64,000 bases of DNA from Hominisplanchenecus murintestinalis (lineage in GTDB: Bacteria; Bacillota; Clostridia; Lachnospirales; Lachnospiraceae): assembly GCA_004793585.1 (NCBI GenBank), contig SRZB01000009.1, positions 23,722 to 87,721 on the forward strand, given 5' to 3'. The notes below the pieces were generated by a model. The model saw nothing but the letters and a program-made list of their open reading frames with translations, searched no databases and was not told where the DNA came from. Below, piece by piece: positions 46,266-56,499 of the stretch (position 1 is its first letter; the number at the start of each line of letters is the position of its first letter). The translations under genes and the position numbers were made by a program.

Positions 46266-48032
46266 TTACATCCTTTCCGGTGCGGAAAATCCAAGAGTGT
46301 CAGTACAAAGCTCCAGCACGTCTTTCGTTAATGCCAGAAGCTGAATCCAGGATGCCTTCTGCTCCTCATTTTCTTCAGAAAGAATTTTCGTTTCATGATA
46401 AAAATGGTTAAATTCATTCGCCAAATCATAAATATACGCGCATATCTTATGCGGCGCAAGCTCGTCAAACGCATTTTGCATAACGCTGTTAAACCTGGAC
46501 AGCACCAGCATCAGCGCCTTTTCACTGCTGCCTGACGGCTTTCTGATTTCATGCGTCCCCAAGCTGCCGCCGCCCGCCCGGTATTTATTCAGTATCGATT
46601 TGATACGAACAATTGTATACAAAATATATGGGCCTGTATTTCCCTCAAAAGAAGTGAATCTCTCCACGTCAAACACATAGTCTTTGGACGCCTGATTTGA
46701 CAAATCTCCATATTTGATAGCCGCCAGGCCTACGATCTTCGCCGTCTCCCTGGCCTCTTCTGCATCAATCTCATGATTATCCGTAATTTTTCTGAACATC
46801 TCTTCGTTAATATCCTGAATCAGGCTTTCCAGACGCATCACGCCGCCCTCGCGGGTCTTAAAGGGCTTTCCGTCTTTTCCGTTCATCGTTCCAAAGCCCA
46901 AAAACTCCAGCTCCGTGCCCTCTTCCACAAGCTTCGTCTTTCTCGCGCAGCGGAATACCTGTATAAAATGCATCTCCTGACGCTTGTCTACCACATAGAT
47001 CATTTTATCCGGGTGGTAGTTTTTCATGCGGTCAATAATCGTCGCCAGGTCTGTCGTTGTATACAGGGATGCGCCGTCTGATTTCAGTATCATACAGGGC
47101 GGCACTTCTTTTGTATCGCTCTCTTCTTTTACATCCACTACCCATGCGCCCTCATCCAGACGGGAATATCCTGCATTCTTCATATATTCTGCCATTTCGG
47201 GAATATATGGCTGGGCATCTGACTCTCCCTTCCATAAATCAAACGAAACGCTCAGACGTTCATAATTCTTCTTCAAATCCGTGACTGACACCTGCAGGAT
47301 ATGGTGCAAAACCGCCTGGTAGCCTCTATGTCCATGCTGCAGCAGATAAGTTGCCTGCATGGCTTCCTCTTTATATGCCTCGTCCTCTTTTGAACGCGCG
47401 CTGGCCGTCGGATAGATTTCCTCAAGCTCCCCAATGGTAAACGGCGGCTCTGCCGGGTATTCTCCCTCGTATGCCTCGTCAAAATACACCAGCTCCGGCT
47501 TGCGGACTTTCAGCTCTGTAATAATCAGCCCCATCTGGAGTCCCCAGTCCCCCAGGTGCACGTCTCCCAAAACTTCATGTCCCATCAGGCGCCCCATGCG
47601 CTTAATGCTCTCGCCGATAATCGCTGATCGCAGATGTCCGACATGCAGCGGTTTTGCCACGTTTGGCCCGCCGTAATCTATCATAATCTTCCGGGGCTCT
47701 GCTGTTTTTTCAATAGAAAGATTTTCATCTTCCTGCATCTTCTGCAGATAATCTGCCAAAAAACCTGCTTCCAGTTTCAAATTGATAAAGCCGGGATTTA
47801 CTGCTGATACCTCTGAAAACACCTTGCTCTCTGTCAATTTTTCCACAACGTCATTCGCAATCACAATGGGGGCTTTCTTGTATGCCTTCGCAGCTGCCAT
47901 CGCTCCATTGCACTGATATTCACACAAATCCGGGCGGTTTGACAGGGATACCTTTGCATAAGACGCATCATAACCTGCCGCCTTGAAAGCCTGTACCATT
48001 TCCCCGGTGATAAAGTCCAGAATCTTCTTCAT
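46266..48032 (-). CDS. argS: Arginyl-tRNA synthetase
   Basis: A 588-residue class I synthetase. After the N-terminal tRNA-recognition (Add-1) domain comes the HIGH motif as KPLHVGHLRSAIIGES, then KLVEEGTELEFLGFG and MNGKDGKPFKTREGG in place of a canonical KMSKS, as usual for ArgS. The helical anticodon-binding domain is at the end (LYDLANEFNHFYHETKI-like). It charges tRNA-Arg with arginine. GAGG precedes ATG 48032. I see no T-box leader in the short upstream gap. Confidence 0.97.
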   Translation of the reverse strand: MKKILDFITGEMVQAFKAAGYDASYAKVSLSNRPDLCEYQCNGAMAAAKAYKKAPIVIANDVVEKLTESKVFSEVSAVNPGFINLKLEAGFLADYLQKMQEDENLSIEKTAEPRKIMIDYGGPNVAKPLHVGHLRSAIIGESIKRMGRLMGHEVLGDVHLGDWGLQMGLIITELKVRKPELVYFDEAYEGEYPAEPPFTIGELEEIYPTASARSKEDEAYKEEAMQATYLLQHGHRGYQAVLHHILQVSVTDLKKNYERLSVSFDLWKGESDAQPYIPEMAEYMKNAGYSRLDEGAWVVDVKEESDTKEVPPCMILKSDGASLYTTTDLATIIDRMKNYHPDKMIYVVDKRQEMHFIQVFRCARKTKLVEEGTELEFLGFGTMNGKDGKPFKTREGGVMRLESLIQDINEEMFRKITDNHEIDAEEARETAKIVGLAAIKYGDLSNQASKDYVFDVERFTSFEGNTGPYILYTIVRIKSILNKYRAGGGSLGTHEIRKPSGSSEKALMLVLSRFNSVMQNAFDELAPHKICAYIYDLANEFNHFYHETKILSEENEEQKASWIQLLALTKDVLELCTDTLGFSAPERM

Positions 48033-48106
48033 CTTGCTATCCTCTTTCTATTCCAAATCATTTTGTCATATTCCAGTCCTTATCATAGCAAGTATTTCCG
48101 TGATTT

Positions 48107-48343
48107 TCAATGGTTACTTTTGAATTTCAATCCTGCTTCCATCAGCGCATTTCCATGATAACACTTCCCGGCAGCAAGGTCTTTATAAAGCGCCGACGCC
48201 TCCAGCCCTTTGAGCTTCACATAGTTTACCGTCATATTCCCGTGAATTTCAAACATCACCACATTGACCAGAGCACGTTCCATATCTTCCGAAACAAACA
48301 TCCATGCTCCGTAAGCATCTTCAAACGGATTTGACAGACGATA
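48107..48343 (-). pseudogene. C-terminal remnant of a GH36 alpha-galactosidase
   Basis: An open frame of 79 codons ends normally at 48107 but begins at an in-frame TAG (48346-48344). It reads YRLSNPFEDAYGAWMFVSED, then YVKLKGLEASALYKDL and GNALMEAGLKF, which match the C-terminal domain of GH36 alpha-galactosidases, including the closing GDALMNAGL-like motif. The catalytic barrel is missing. It abuts the 3' remnant of an AraC regulator on the other strand, consistent with deletion of the divergent 5' halves. Confidence 0.75.
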
Positions 48344-48697
48344 CTACTTTCCTTCCTGCGCGATTTTTACATTAAGGAGGCGTTCTCTTTTATTGAACAG
48401 AATTTCCAAAATCCTATTTCTATAGAAGATATCGCAGCCTCCTGCGGTCTAAATCGCAGCTATTTTGGCAAAATTTTTCATGAAGATATAGGGAAATCCC
48501 CGCAAGAATTTCTAATCTCTTACCGCATGACAAAGGCCGCTGAACTTCTAAAGCTCACCAGCCTGTCTATCGCGGATATCGGAAATGCAGTCGGGTATCC
48601 TAACCAGCTCCACTTTTCCCGCGCGTTCAAAAATGTGTACGGAATACCGCCAAGACAATGGCGGTATGAACATAGCGGCGGAAATATGCTGTCATAA
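48335..48697 (+). pseudogene. C-terminal remnant of an AraC-family regulator
   Basis: From about 48350 to the TAA at 48695-48697 the plus strand encodes the two helix-turn-helix motifs of an AraC regulator: PISIEDIAASCGLNRSYFGK and LSIADIGNAVGYPNQLHFSR, followed by AFKNVYGIPPRQWRYE. The sensing domain and start are missing; an in-frame TGA lies at 48332-48334. AraC regulators of this type commonly face alpha-galactosidase genes in Lachnospiraceae, so this is the other half of the same deleted locus. Confidence 0.8.
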
Positions 48698-48735
48698 TTC
48701 CGCCGTACAAATACATCCTTTTAAATCTGAAAAGC

Positions 48736-48759
48736 GGGGGCATTTGTCTGCCCCCGCCG
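48736..48759 (-). terminator. Terminator of the 48788 lipoprotein gene
   Basis: GCGGGGGCA (48736-48744) and TGCCCCCGC (48751-48759) form a perfect 9-bp stem; TTTTCAGATTT follows on the minus strand. Confidence 0.85.
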
Positions 48760-48787
48760 CATCTTTATCTCTTTCGCTGAATAGTTC

Positions 48788-49558
48788 CTACTGTGTTACT
48801 TCTTCATAAGTATCCAAGTCAGCCGGAAGCTCTACTGTCACTTCCTGTCCCGGATTGTTGACTGTCATATCTGCATCGATAGACGCTTTCACCTCCTGGC
48901 CTTCCATGCTCATGGTCATATCCATCTTGACCTTCTGTGACAGCATATTGAAGTCTTTGTCCACAGTCAAAGTACCGCTCATATTATCCAGGCCTAAATC
49001 CATGCCTTCTGCCCCGCCTGTCACGCCAGACATTGTGCTTCCCATAAGGGAATTTACAAAATCTGCCATTTTGTCAGCATCGGCTACATACGTGATGACA
49101 TAGTTTCCGCCCTCTTCTTTCATTTCCAGAGACTTATAGATATCTGCCTGTATCTCCATCAAACCGTTGCTTGACTCAAGAGTTTTTTTCAGTTCCTCCA
49201 GGTTCATCGCCACCTTTGACTTCGTACCCATAGCGTCTGTATAATAATATCCATCGGTGTAATAGGTATTCGTACTCATATCCTGGCCCAGAAGATTCAT
49301 CTTCATTTCCATAGCCATCTTCATATCTTCCGTATTGATTCCCGTCTCTTTGGCGCTTATATCTACATCAAAGTCCATGCTCTGTCCGGCTATCTCCATA
49401 TTCATAGCCATCTTCCCGCTCATATCAACATCTGTCATGGCCTGCTGCTTTGCGCTTGCCTTTTCCAAAACTTCCTCTGCTGTCACTTTGCTCCCACATG
49501 CCGTCAGGCAAATCATTGCTGCCACAAGCAGCATCGCTGTCAAAATTCTCTTTTTCAT
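48788..49558 (-). CDS. DUF6612-like lipoprotein
   Basis: A 256-residue lipoprotein: lipobox MICLTACG, then a LolA/LppX-like half-barrel of long antiparallel strands rich in methionine (MSGKMAMNMEIAGQSMDFDV, MKMAMEMKMNLLGQDM), with TYYTDGYYYTDAMGTKSKV as the central turn. Such domains carry lipids or act as accessory wall proteins; many Clostridia have several copies with unknown roles. AAAGGG precedes ATG 49558. It lies 17 bp after the spoVG stop in the same direction and may be co-transcribed with it. Confidence 0.75.
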   Translation of the reverse strand: MKKRILTAMLLVAAMICLTACGSKVTAEEVLEKASAKQQAMTDVDMSGKMAMNMEIAGQSMDFDVDISAKETGINTEDMKMAMEMKMNLLGQDMSTNTYYTDGYYYTDAMGTKSKVAMNLEELKKTLESSNGLMEIQADIYKSLEMKEEGGNYVITYVADADKMADFVNSLMGSTMSGVTGGAEGMDLGLDNMSGTLTVDKDFNMLSQKVKMDMTMSMEGQEVKASIDADMTVNNPGQEVTVELPADLDTYEEVTQ

Positions 49559-49574
49559 GTCTTTTCCCTTTCTT

Positions 49575-49868
49575 TTATAAAATATCTTCTGATTCTCCAG
49601 TCTCTTCCTCCTGTGCCGCAGCGATTTCATACTGCTGAAGGATAATTCCCTGGATTTTTTCCCTAGTGCCGGAGCTTATGGGATGTGCAATATCACGGTA
49701 TTTGCCATCAGATGCCTTACGGCTCGGCATAGCGATAAACAAACCCTTCTCACCCTCGATGACTTTAATATCATGCACTACAAACTCATCATCAATCGTG
49801 ATTGAAACAACTGCTTTCATTTTTCCTTCTTTTGCAACTTTGCGCACTCTCACATCCGTAATTTTCAT
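49575..49868 (-). CDS. spoVG: SpoVG, RNA-binding septation regulator
   Basis: A 97-residue protein beginning [20 protein letters not shown], with the family core [20 protein letters not shown] and [20 protein letters not shown]. SpoVG binds RNA and DNA and influences asymmetric septation in sporulation as well as other pathways. ATG 49868 follows GAAAGGGG; an upstream in-frame ATG lacks a site. Its presence fits a spore former, which bears on the interrupted SleC-like gene. It lies about 80 bp downstream of glgD. Confidence 0.96.
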   Translation of the reverse strand: MKITDVRVRKVAKEGKMKAVVSITIDDEFVVHDIKVIEGEKGLFIAMPSRKASDGKYRDIAHPISSGTREKIQGIILQQYEIAAAQEEETGESEDIL

Positions 49869-49951
49869 ACCCTGTGCCCCTTTCAACCTCTTGCCGGCTG
49901 TCCCTTCCCTGACACAGCCATCATTTCCTCTATACCATTTTCCAAACCGGA

Positions 49952-51070
49952 TTACAGTACATACCTCTCGTTTTTCTCCAGGACAATTTTAATGCCGTCC
50001 TCCCCAACATAATGGGAATTTGCCCGGATTGTGTCGCGGCTCTCAACAATGCAATTCTCAATATACGTATTATCGCCAAGATGTACGTCATTCAAAATAA
50101 TTGAATTCTTAATCACACAATTTTCACCTACAAAAACCGTCTTAAACAGTACGGAATTTTCCACGCGCCCATTGATAATACATCCGCTGGAAACCAGGCT
50201 GTTCTTTACTTCTGCGCCCGGATTGTATTTTGCCGGAGGCAGATCGTCAACCTTGGAATATACATCCGGATGCTGACGGAAGAAGTAATCCCGCACCTCC
50301 GGTTTCAGGAAATCCATATTCGTCTGGTAATAGGACTCCACTGTAGCGATATTGCTCCAGTAATCCTGAATCTTATATCCGTATATCCTTTTCAGATTCT
50401 TATAGCGGATTAAAATATCCCTTACGAAATCATAACGCTCTTCCTGCGCACAGCGTTCCACCAGCTCAATAAGCTGTCTTCTTCGGATTACATAAATACC
50501 GGTAGAAATCGTATTAGAAGTAGAAACCATCGGCTTCTCGTCAAATTCCTCAATCCTGCTGTCCTCGTTCATCTTCACAAGTCCAAAGCGGGTCACGTCT
50601 TCCGTCGGGGGCATCTCCTTACATACAACAGTAATATCCGCCTTTTTCTGAATATGATATTCCAGAACTTTATTATAATCCAGCTTATATACACAATCAC
50701 CGGATGCGATAATAACATATGGTTCATGGCATCTCTTCAGGAAATCCAGGTTCTGGTAAAGCGCATCCGCTGTTCCCCTGTACCATGCGCTGTTGTCCGT
50801 AGTGATTGTAGGAGTGAACACAAACAGACCGCCCTGCTTTCTTCCGAAATTCCACCATTTTGAAGAATTTAGGTGCTCATGTAAAGAACGGGAATTGTAC
50901 TGCGTCAGCACTGCCACCTTCTGAACAGACGCATTGCTCATGCTGCTGAGTGAAAAGTCGATGGCGCGGTAGCTGCCTCCAACCGGCATTGCCGAAATTG
51001 CGCGCTTATGTGAAAGTTCTTTCATGCGATGGCTGTTTCCACCGGCTAAAATTATTCCTACTGCTCTCAT
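49952..51070 (-). CDS. glgD: GlgD, ADP-glucose pyrophosphorylase regulatory subunit
   Basis: A 372-residue nucleotidyltransferase-fold protein with a C-terminal left-handed beta-helix. Its N-terminal loop is [19 protein letters not shown], lacking the intact GGxGxRL motif of the catalytic subunit, as expected for GlgD. In Firmicutes GlgD pairs with GlgC and raises its activity for glycogen synthesis. Its start overlaps the glgC stop by 4 bp (ATGA), so the subunits are made together. Confidence 0.94.
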   Translation of the reverse strand: MRAVGIILAGGNSHRMKELSHKRAISAMPVGGSYRAIDFSLSSMSNASVQKVAVLTQYNSRSLHEHLNSSKWWNFGRKQGGLFVFTPTITTDNSAWYRGTADALYQNLDFLKRCHEPYVIIASGDCVYKLDYNKVLEYHIQKKADITVVCKEMPPTEDVTRFGLVKMNEDSRIEEFDEKPMVSTSNTISTGIYVIRRRQLIELVERCAQEERYDFVRDILIRYKNLKRIYGYKIQDYWSNIATVESYYQTNMDFLKPEVRDYFFRQHPDVYSKVDDLPPAKYNPGAEVKNSLVSSGCIINGRVENSVLFKTVFVGENCVIKNSIILNDVHLGDNTYIENCIVESRDTIRANSHYVGEDGIKIVLEKNERYVL

Positions 51071-52341
51071 AGTACCTCACCTGCCTTATTTAATGTCTCG
51101 CCGCTTTCCAGGATGCCGCCGGGATAATCTTCTGCCGTGGTCTTACCGGAAACCGCCGTATTCTTTCCAATCTTTACACCGTCAGGAATCACCGTATTCT
51201 CTCCAATTGTCACCAGTCCAAAGGAATATACGTGCGGCTTCTCCTTGTTAGGTACATTTTCTCCTTCACCGAGCACTACCCCTTTTCCAATCTCGGTATT
51301 TTCCGCGACAATCGCCCGGTTCATGACCACATTCTCACCAATATGCACGCCGCGCATGATAATAGAATCACGCACTACCGCACCTTTCCCTACCGTAACG
51401 CCGGCGCCGATGACAGAATTGTGAACTTCACCATAAATCTCGCTTCCGTCCCCAATGATACATTTGTCAATAACCGCGTCTTCTGCTACATACTGCGGAG
51501 GGATAATCTCATTATTCGTGTAAACTTTCCAGAACTCTTCATACAGGTTAAACTCCGGAATAATATCAATCAGCTCCATATTTGCTTCCCAGTAAGAGCC
51601 GAGGGTTCCCACATCTTTCCAGTAACCATTATACTCATAAGCTACCAGCTTTTCGCCCTTTTCATGGCAATATGGGATAATATGTTTACCAAAGTCGCAG
51701 TTACTCTGGTCTTTCAGCGTAACTAACGCTTCTTTCAGAGCTTTCCATGAGAAAATGTAGATTCCCATAGACGCCAGGTTGCTCTTCGGATGCTCCGGCT
51801 TTTCCTGGAATTCTGTAATCCGGTTATTGTCGTCTGTCACCACGACGCCAAACCTGCTTGCCTCTTCCATCGGTACCGGCATAACCGCGATACTCACATC
51901 CGCGTTATTCGCTTTGTGGAACTCCAGCATCACTTCGTATGCCATCTTGTAAATATGGTCACCTGAGAGAATCAGGACGTACTCAGGATTGTAAAGCTCC
52001 ATAAAATCCAGATTCTGGTAAATGGCGTTTGCCGTACCCGTATACCAGTCGCTGTTCGAGCTTTTTTCATATGGAGGAAGAATCGAAACCCCCCCCACAT
52101 TCTTGTCCAAATCCCACGGAATACCGATTCCAATATGTGTATTCAGCCTCAATGGCTGGTACTGGGTCAATACACCCACGGTATCTACTCCTGAGTTTAT
52201 ACAGTTGCTCAGCGGAAAATCAATAATACGGTACTTGCCGCCAAACGCTACAGCTGGTTTTGCCACTTTTGAAGTGAGCACACCAAGTCGGCTGCCTTGT
52301 CCGCCTGCCAGCAGCATAGCAATCATTTCTTTTTTAATCAC
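51067..52341 (-). CDS. glgC: GlgC, glucose-1-phosphate adenylyltransferase
   Basis: A 424-residue enzyme with the catalytic loop [20 protein letters not shown], the substrate motifs [15 protein letters not shown] and [15 protein letters not shown], and a C-terminal beta-helix. It makes ADP-glucose for glycogen, with GlgD as partner. The start is GTG 52341, with GAGGTG 6 nt upstream. Its promoter region contains arrays of DnaA-box-like 9-mers (52673-52865), which is unusual for a glycogen gene. Confidence 0.96.
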   Translation of the reverse strand: MIKKEMIAMLLAGGQGSRLGVLTSKVAKPAVAFGGKYRIIDFPLSNCINSGVDTVGVLTQYQPLRLNTHIGIGIPWDLDKNVGGVSILPPYEKSSNSDWYTGTANAIYQNLDFMELYNPEYVLILSGDHIYKMAYEVMLEFHKANNADVSIAVMPVPMEEASRFGVVVTDDNNRITEFQEKPEHPKSNLASMGIYIFSWKALKEALVTLKDQSNCDFGKHIIPYCHEKGEKLVAYEYNGYWKDVGTLGSYWEANMELIDIIPEFNLYEEFWKVYTNNEIIPPQYVAEDAVIDKCIIGDGSEIYGEVHNSVIGAGVTVGKGAVVRDSIIMRGVHIGENVVMNRAIVAENTEIGKGVVLGEGENVPNKEKPHVYSFGLVTIGENTVIPDGVKIGKNTAVSGKTTAEDYPGGILESGETLNKAGEVL

Positions 52342-52884
52342 GCTATCACCTCTTGTTGTAATTTTTTGTTAGTCCACATTATACCACGTTTCTTTTCAGT
52401 TGTGAACATATTTTACAATTTTTTTCACTCCACTCATCCTGTTTTTATTATTTTTACCAAAATCATTCACGTCAAATCCCCCGTTCCGTCTTCTTTTTGT
52501 GTATTTTTTTCTTTTTTCGCTATATCTCCAGTATATTATTGTGTATTTTTTCTATTTTTATTCTCTCCTCTATGCTTTTTGCCTAATTAGACGCCTGCGA
52601 TAAATAAAGAACCGCTGCGTCTTATTCACAAATCTATGCCCTGTCGGACAAATTTATTAGTGGATATCCGCATGTGGATATTGTGGATACTGTGGATAAC
52701 TTTGTGCATGACTTCTTCCCGGAACCCGCAGAATGCTTTCAAATACAAGAAAAAGCAGAAAAAACAAAAATTATGCCGAAAACTTATGTAAACAAAGATG
52801 TCCACAAAAAAATCCACATGTCCTCACACAAAAAATGTGCATAAACATGTGGATACTGTGGATAACTCCTATCTCTGTCTGCTG
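52342..52884. promoter_or_regulatory. Intergenic region with tandem DnaA-box arrays
   Basis: No gene is seen. Three abutting 9-mers TGTGGATAT, TGTGGATAC and TGTGGATAA occupy 52673-52699. Two more, TGTGGATAC and TGTGGATAA, abut at 52848-52865. A TTATTCACA lies at 52622-52630, and ATCCACA/GTCCACA sites of opposite orientation lie near 52800-52818. TTATCCACA (reverse TGTGGATAA) is the DnaA consensus. The stretch between the arrays is A-rich. The genes for DnaD and DnaC lie just beyond murC. Confidence 0.6.
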
Positions 52885-54258
52885 CTACTGCCCCAGCAGA
52901 TGTTCCCCTATCTTTACTACATCCCCGGCGCCCATAGTAATCACTACATCTCCGGCGCCGCAATGCTCCAGCAAATGGTTTTCAATGGCGTCAAAGGATG
53001 TAAAATACCGGGCATTACCGCCCCTGGCATTAATCTTTTTCATCAAATCCTCTGAGCTGATCCCCAGGTTATCCGTCTCCCGCGCTGCATAAATATCTGC
53101 CAGAACCACCTCGTCTGTACTACAGAGTGCGTCGGCAAAATCCTCCATCAACGCTTTCGTGCGCGTATAGGTATGAGGCTGAAATACACACCAGAGAGTT
53201 TTGTGCGGGCAGTTCTGCGCCGCTTCAAGAGTCGCGCGTATCTCTGTCGGATGATGGGCATAATCGTCGATAATCGTAACTCCGCCGATTTCTCCCTTTT
53301 TCTCAAAGCGTCTGTCCGTACCGGAAAATCCCTGAAGCCCTCTCTGTATTGTTTCCGCCGAAATGCCCAGCACATCCGCCAGCGCCGCTGCCGCCAGCGC
53401 ATTGGAGATATTGTGCTTACCCGGAACTTTGAGACAGATACGCCCCAGAAGCGCGCCTTGTTTTACCAAATGAAACGAGCCATGTCCCTGTCCATCATAA
53501 GAAATATTTTCCGCCGTATATTCTCCATTTTCTCCATAAGTAATCACCCTGCACGGAAGCCCGTCCGTAATCTCATGAAGTTTTTCAATCTCACTGCTGA
53601 TAATCAATATACCGTCTTCCGGAAGCCGCTGCGCAAACAAACGAAAAGAATTCCGGATATCCTCCAAATCTTTAAAAAAATCCAGATGATCTGCATCAAT
53701 ATTTAAAATCAGGCTGATTCGGGGATAGAAGTGCAGAAAGCTGTTCGTATACTCACACGCCTCTGTTATAAATGTTTCGTGTCCTCCCACACGGATATTT
53801 CCGCAGATTGCTTTCAGAATACCTCCCACTGAAATCGTGGGATCCATATCTGCCTCCAGCAAAATATGCGACGCCATAGAGGTCACGGTAGTTTTCCCGT
53901 GCGTGCCGGAAACGGCAATCGGCGTCCTGTAATTCCTCATAAGCTGCCCCAAAAGCTCTGCGCGGCTCATCATAGGAATCCCCCTTACCGCTGCTTCTGC
54001 ATACTCCGGATTATCCGGATGCACGGCAGCCGTATAAACCACCAAATCCGTGCCGTCCTTAATATTCGACGCCCTCTGCCCATAATAGATGACAGCCCCT
54101 TCCTTTTCCAGCCCCACTGTCAGAGCCGACTCTTTTGCATCCGAACCGGAAATGTGAAACTGCTGCTTTAGCAGGATGGATGCCAGCCCGCTCATACTAA
54201 TCCCCCCAATCCCGATAAAATGAACATGGATGGGCTTTGAAAAATCTATCTGATACAT
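52885..54258 (-). CDS. murC: UDP-N-acetylmuramate--L-alanine ligase
   Basis: A 457-residue Mur ligase: HFIGIGGISMSGLASILL (UDP-binding N-domain), AVSGTHGKTTVTSMASH (ATP loop), EACEYTNSFLHFYP and IDDYAHHPTEIRATL. It adds the first amino acid of the peptidoglycan stem peptide in the cytoplasm. ATG 54258 follows AAAGGAG; an upstream extension has no ribosome site. It lies alone, divergent from the DnaD gene, not in a division cluster. Confidence 0.96.
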   Translation of the reverse strand: MYQIDFSKPIHVHFIGIGGISMSGLASILLKQQFHISGSDAKESALTVGLEKEGAVIYYGQRASNIKDGTDLVVYTAAVHPDNPEYAEAAVRGIPMMSRAELLGQLMRNYRTPIAVSGTHGKTTVTSMASHILLEADMDPTISVGGILKAICGNIRVGGHETFITEACEYTNSFLHFYPRISLILNIDADHLDFFKDLEDIRNSFRLFAQRLPEDGILIISSEIEKLHEITDGLPCRVITYGENGEYTAENISYDGQGHGSFHLVKQGALLGRICLKVPGKHNISNALAAAALADVLGISAETIQRGLQGFSGTDRRFEKKGEIGGVTIIDDYAHHPTEIRATLEAAQNCPHKTLWCVFQPHTYTRTKALMEDFADALCSTDEVVLADIYAARETDNLGISSEDLMKKINARGGNARYFTSFDAIENHLLEHCGAGDVVITMGAGDVVKIGEHLLGQ

Positions 54259-54361
54259 GTTGAACGCTCCTTTAAACAAAATTTCTTTCATTATATCACA
54301 CCCCGCGCACATTTTCACACAAAATTTCGCGGAAGTTGCCGTTCTCTTTTTTCCGAAGTTA

Positions 54362-54370
54362 TGCTATACT
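54362..54370 (+). promoter_or_regulatory. Extended -10 promoter of the DnaD/DnaC operon
   Basis: TGCTATACT is an extended -10 element (TG, one base, TATACT), about 84 bp before the proposed TTG start at 54454. No good -35 is present, as is usual for this promoter type. Confidence 0.5.
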
Positions 54371-54453
54371 CTTGTTACGGCTTATAATTGGCCGGATTTC
54401 CCCTCCGCGGGCGGTTCGGCTCTTTTACAGACAGAAAGAAGCAGGTGGATATT

Positions 54454-55467
54454 TTGGGCAATATTTCTTTACATACGCACATCGACTCCGGCATGACATG
54501 CGTGCCGAATGATTTTATAGACAGCTATCTCCCACGGGCAAACGGAGAATATGTGAAACTATACCTCTATCTTCTCCGTACCGTATCCTTTGAAAAAGAA
54601 GTTTCCCTGGAGGCTGTTGCGGAAGATTTAGAGTATACAGAAAAGGATATCCGGCGGGCGCTTTCCTATTGGGAAAAAGAAGGCCTTCTGTATCTGGATT
54701 TCGATGCGGACGGTTCCCTGAGCGGAATCTGCTTTGATGGTTTTGGAAAAAAGGCAGATGCACCCGTACATGCGGCAGAAGCAGCCGCTACACAGGAATC
54801 TCCGAAAAAAGCCATACTTTCTGCTGATAGGATTGCCGCCCTGTCTGCACAGAAAGATATCGAGGAGCTTTTATTTATTGCCGCACAATATATTGGCAAG
54901 CCTTTAAGCCCTTCAGAAATTTCCAACATTCTGTATTTCTATGATGAACTGCATTTTTCTAAAGATTTAATTGAGTACCTGATTGAGTACTGTGTATCAA
55001 AAGGCAGCAAAAGCCGCCACTACATGGAAAAAGTGGCCTTTGAATGGGCAAAAGAGGGCATCCATACCGTTCATGAAGCAAAGCAGAGCACAAACCTCTA
55101 TAACCGGAATTATTACAAAATCCTTAATGCTTTTGGTATCAAAGGGCGCGGTCCTGCAAAACCTGAAACGGAATACATGGATTGCTGGCTGAATACTTAC
55201 CATTTTACGCTTGAGATTATTTTGGAGGCATGCGCACGCACCATTGCCCAGACACAGCGGCCGAACTTCCAATATGCCGACAAAATCCTATCGGAATGGC
55301 ATAAATCCAACGTCCATCACCTCTCCGATATCAAGGCTCTGGATGCCGCGCACCTAAAGAAGCAAAAAGCAGAAAAGCCCAAAACGGCTCCTGCAAATAA
55401 ATTTAACAATTTCCATCAGAGAGATTACGACTTTGAACAGCTCGAAAAACAGCTGCTAAACACTTAA
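54454..55467 (+). CDS. DnaD-domain replication protein
   Basis: A 337-residue primosome protein. The N-terminal winged helix (NGEYVKLYLYLLRTVSFEKE, DLEYTEKDIRRALSYWEKEG) is followed by a DnaD domain (about 160-225, LSPSEISNILYFYDEL) and a second DnaD-like segment ending in LEIILEACARTIAQTQRPNF. DnaD proteins remodel DNA bound by DnaA and help load the helicase. The proposed start is TTG 54454, giving (M)GNISLHTHIDSGMTCVPN, with AGGTGG upstream; ATG 54493 is the alternative. It is 21 bp ahead of the DnaC-like gene, forming a primosome operon. Confidence 0.88.
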   Translation: MGNISLHTHIDSGMTCVPNDFIDSYLPRANGEYVKLYLYLLRTVSFEKEVSLEAVAEDLEYTEKDIRRALSYWEKEGLLYLDFDADGSLSGICFDGFGKKADAPVHAAEAAATQESPKKAILSADRIAALSAQKDIEELLFIAAQYIGKPLSPSEISNILYFYDELHFSKDLIEYLIEYCVSKGSKSRHYMEKVAFEWAKEGIHTVHEAKQSTNLYNRNYYKILNAFGIKGRGPAKPETEYMDCWLNTYHFTLEIILEACARTIAQTQRPNFQYADKILSEWHKSNVHHLSDIKALDAAHLKKQKAEKPKTAPANKFNNFHQRDYDFEQLEKQLLNT

Positions 55468-55488
55468 ATTCCAAAAGGAGGTGCCGCC

Positions 55489-56499
55489 GTGGCATTAAAA
55501 AATACCCAATACGACACAATTATGCGGGAATACCACCGCCGGCAGCTAACAAATAAACGTCGTCAGGATGAATGCACTGCCGAGGCTTATACCGCAGTAC
55601 CGGAACTTTCCGAGATTGACAGCTTAATTGCCTCTCTCAGCGTAGAACACGCAAAAAAGCTGTTGAACGGGGATAATTTTGCACTGGAGGATTTAAAGGA
55701 ACAGATTGCCGCCCTGGGCGACAGGCGCAGGGCGCTTCTAACCGGACACGGCTTTCCCGCCGACTATCTGGAAATGCACTATTCCTGTGCGGATTGTCAA
55801 GATACCGGATTCCATGGGACAGAAAAATGCCGGTGCTTCCGCCAGGCAGTCATTGACCTTCTTTATACCCAGTCCAATATCCGCGAAATTCTGCTGGAAG
55901 AAAATTTTGAAAACTTTTCTTTTGATTATTATTCCGAAAAAATCATCAACCCTGCCACCGGGCTGTCGGCTCTCGCCACTATGCAAAAACTTGTGGCAGA
56001 ATGCCATGAATTTATCCGCTGTTTCGACGAAACGCCGGATAACTTTTTCCTTTACGGAGATACAGGCGTAGGAAAAACATTCCTCACCCATTGCATCTCG
56101 AAAGATCTGCTCGAAAGCGCCCACTCCGTCATCTATTTTTCTGCCTTTGAGCTGTTTGATTTATTTTCAAAAACTACGTTCGGAAGAGGTGACGACATCG
56201 CCGAGCTGCAGCAGATGCACGCCTATATTTTCGACTGTGACTTACTGATTATCGACGATTTGGGCACGGAACTTACAAACTCTTTCGTATCCTCACAGCT
56301 TTTTCTGTGTATCAATGAACGCCTGATACGGAAGAAATCCACCATTATATCTACCAACATGCCCATCGATATTTTCCGTGACGCTTACTCAGAGCGGGTA
56401 TTTTCCCGCATTTCTAGCAATTACCGGATGCGGAAACTTATTGGCGACGATATCCGTATTATGAAAAAGCTGCGGCCTCAGATTAAAACAAAACCTTGA
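55489..56499 (+). CDS. dnaC: DnaC/DnaI-type helicase loader
   Basis: A 336-residue AAA+ ATPase. An N-terminal helical part and a four-cysteine zinc site (CADCQDTG...CRC, about 103-118) lead to the ATPase: Walker A YGDTGVGKTFLTH, Walker B LLIIDDLGTE, and sensor TIISTNMP. It loads the replicative helicase onto DNA. The start is GTG 55489, with AAAGGAGGT 6 nt upstream. It follows the DnaD-domain gene, and the pair is the Firmicute helicase-loading system. Confidence 0.92.
   Translation: MALKNTQYDTIMREYHRRQLTNKRRQDECTAEAYTAVPELSEIDSLIASLSVEHAKKLLNGDNFALEDLKEQIAALGDRRRALLTGHGFPADYLEMHYSCADCQDTGFHGTEKCRCFRQAVIDLLYTQSNIREILLEENFENFSFDYYSEKIINPATGLSALATMQKLVAECHEFIRCFDETPDNFFLYGDTGVGKTFLTHCISKDLLESAHSVIYFSAFELFDLFSKTTFGRGDDIAELQQMHAYIFDCDLLIIDDLGTELTNSFVSSQLFLCINERLIRKKSTIISTNMPIDIFRDAYSERVFSRISSNYRMRKLIGDDIRIMKKLRPQIKTKP

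Noticed and set aside
52342..52884. Chromosomal origin of replication
   Set aside because: DnaA-box arrays are present, but dnaA, dnaN, recF and gyrB are not; the neighbours are glgC and murC. It is reported as a DnaA-box cluster only.
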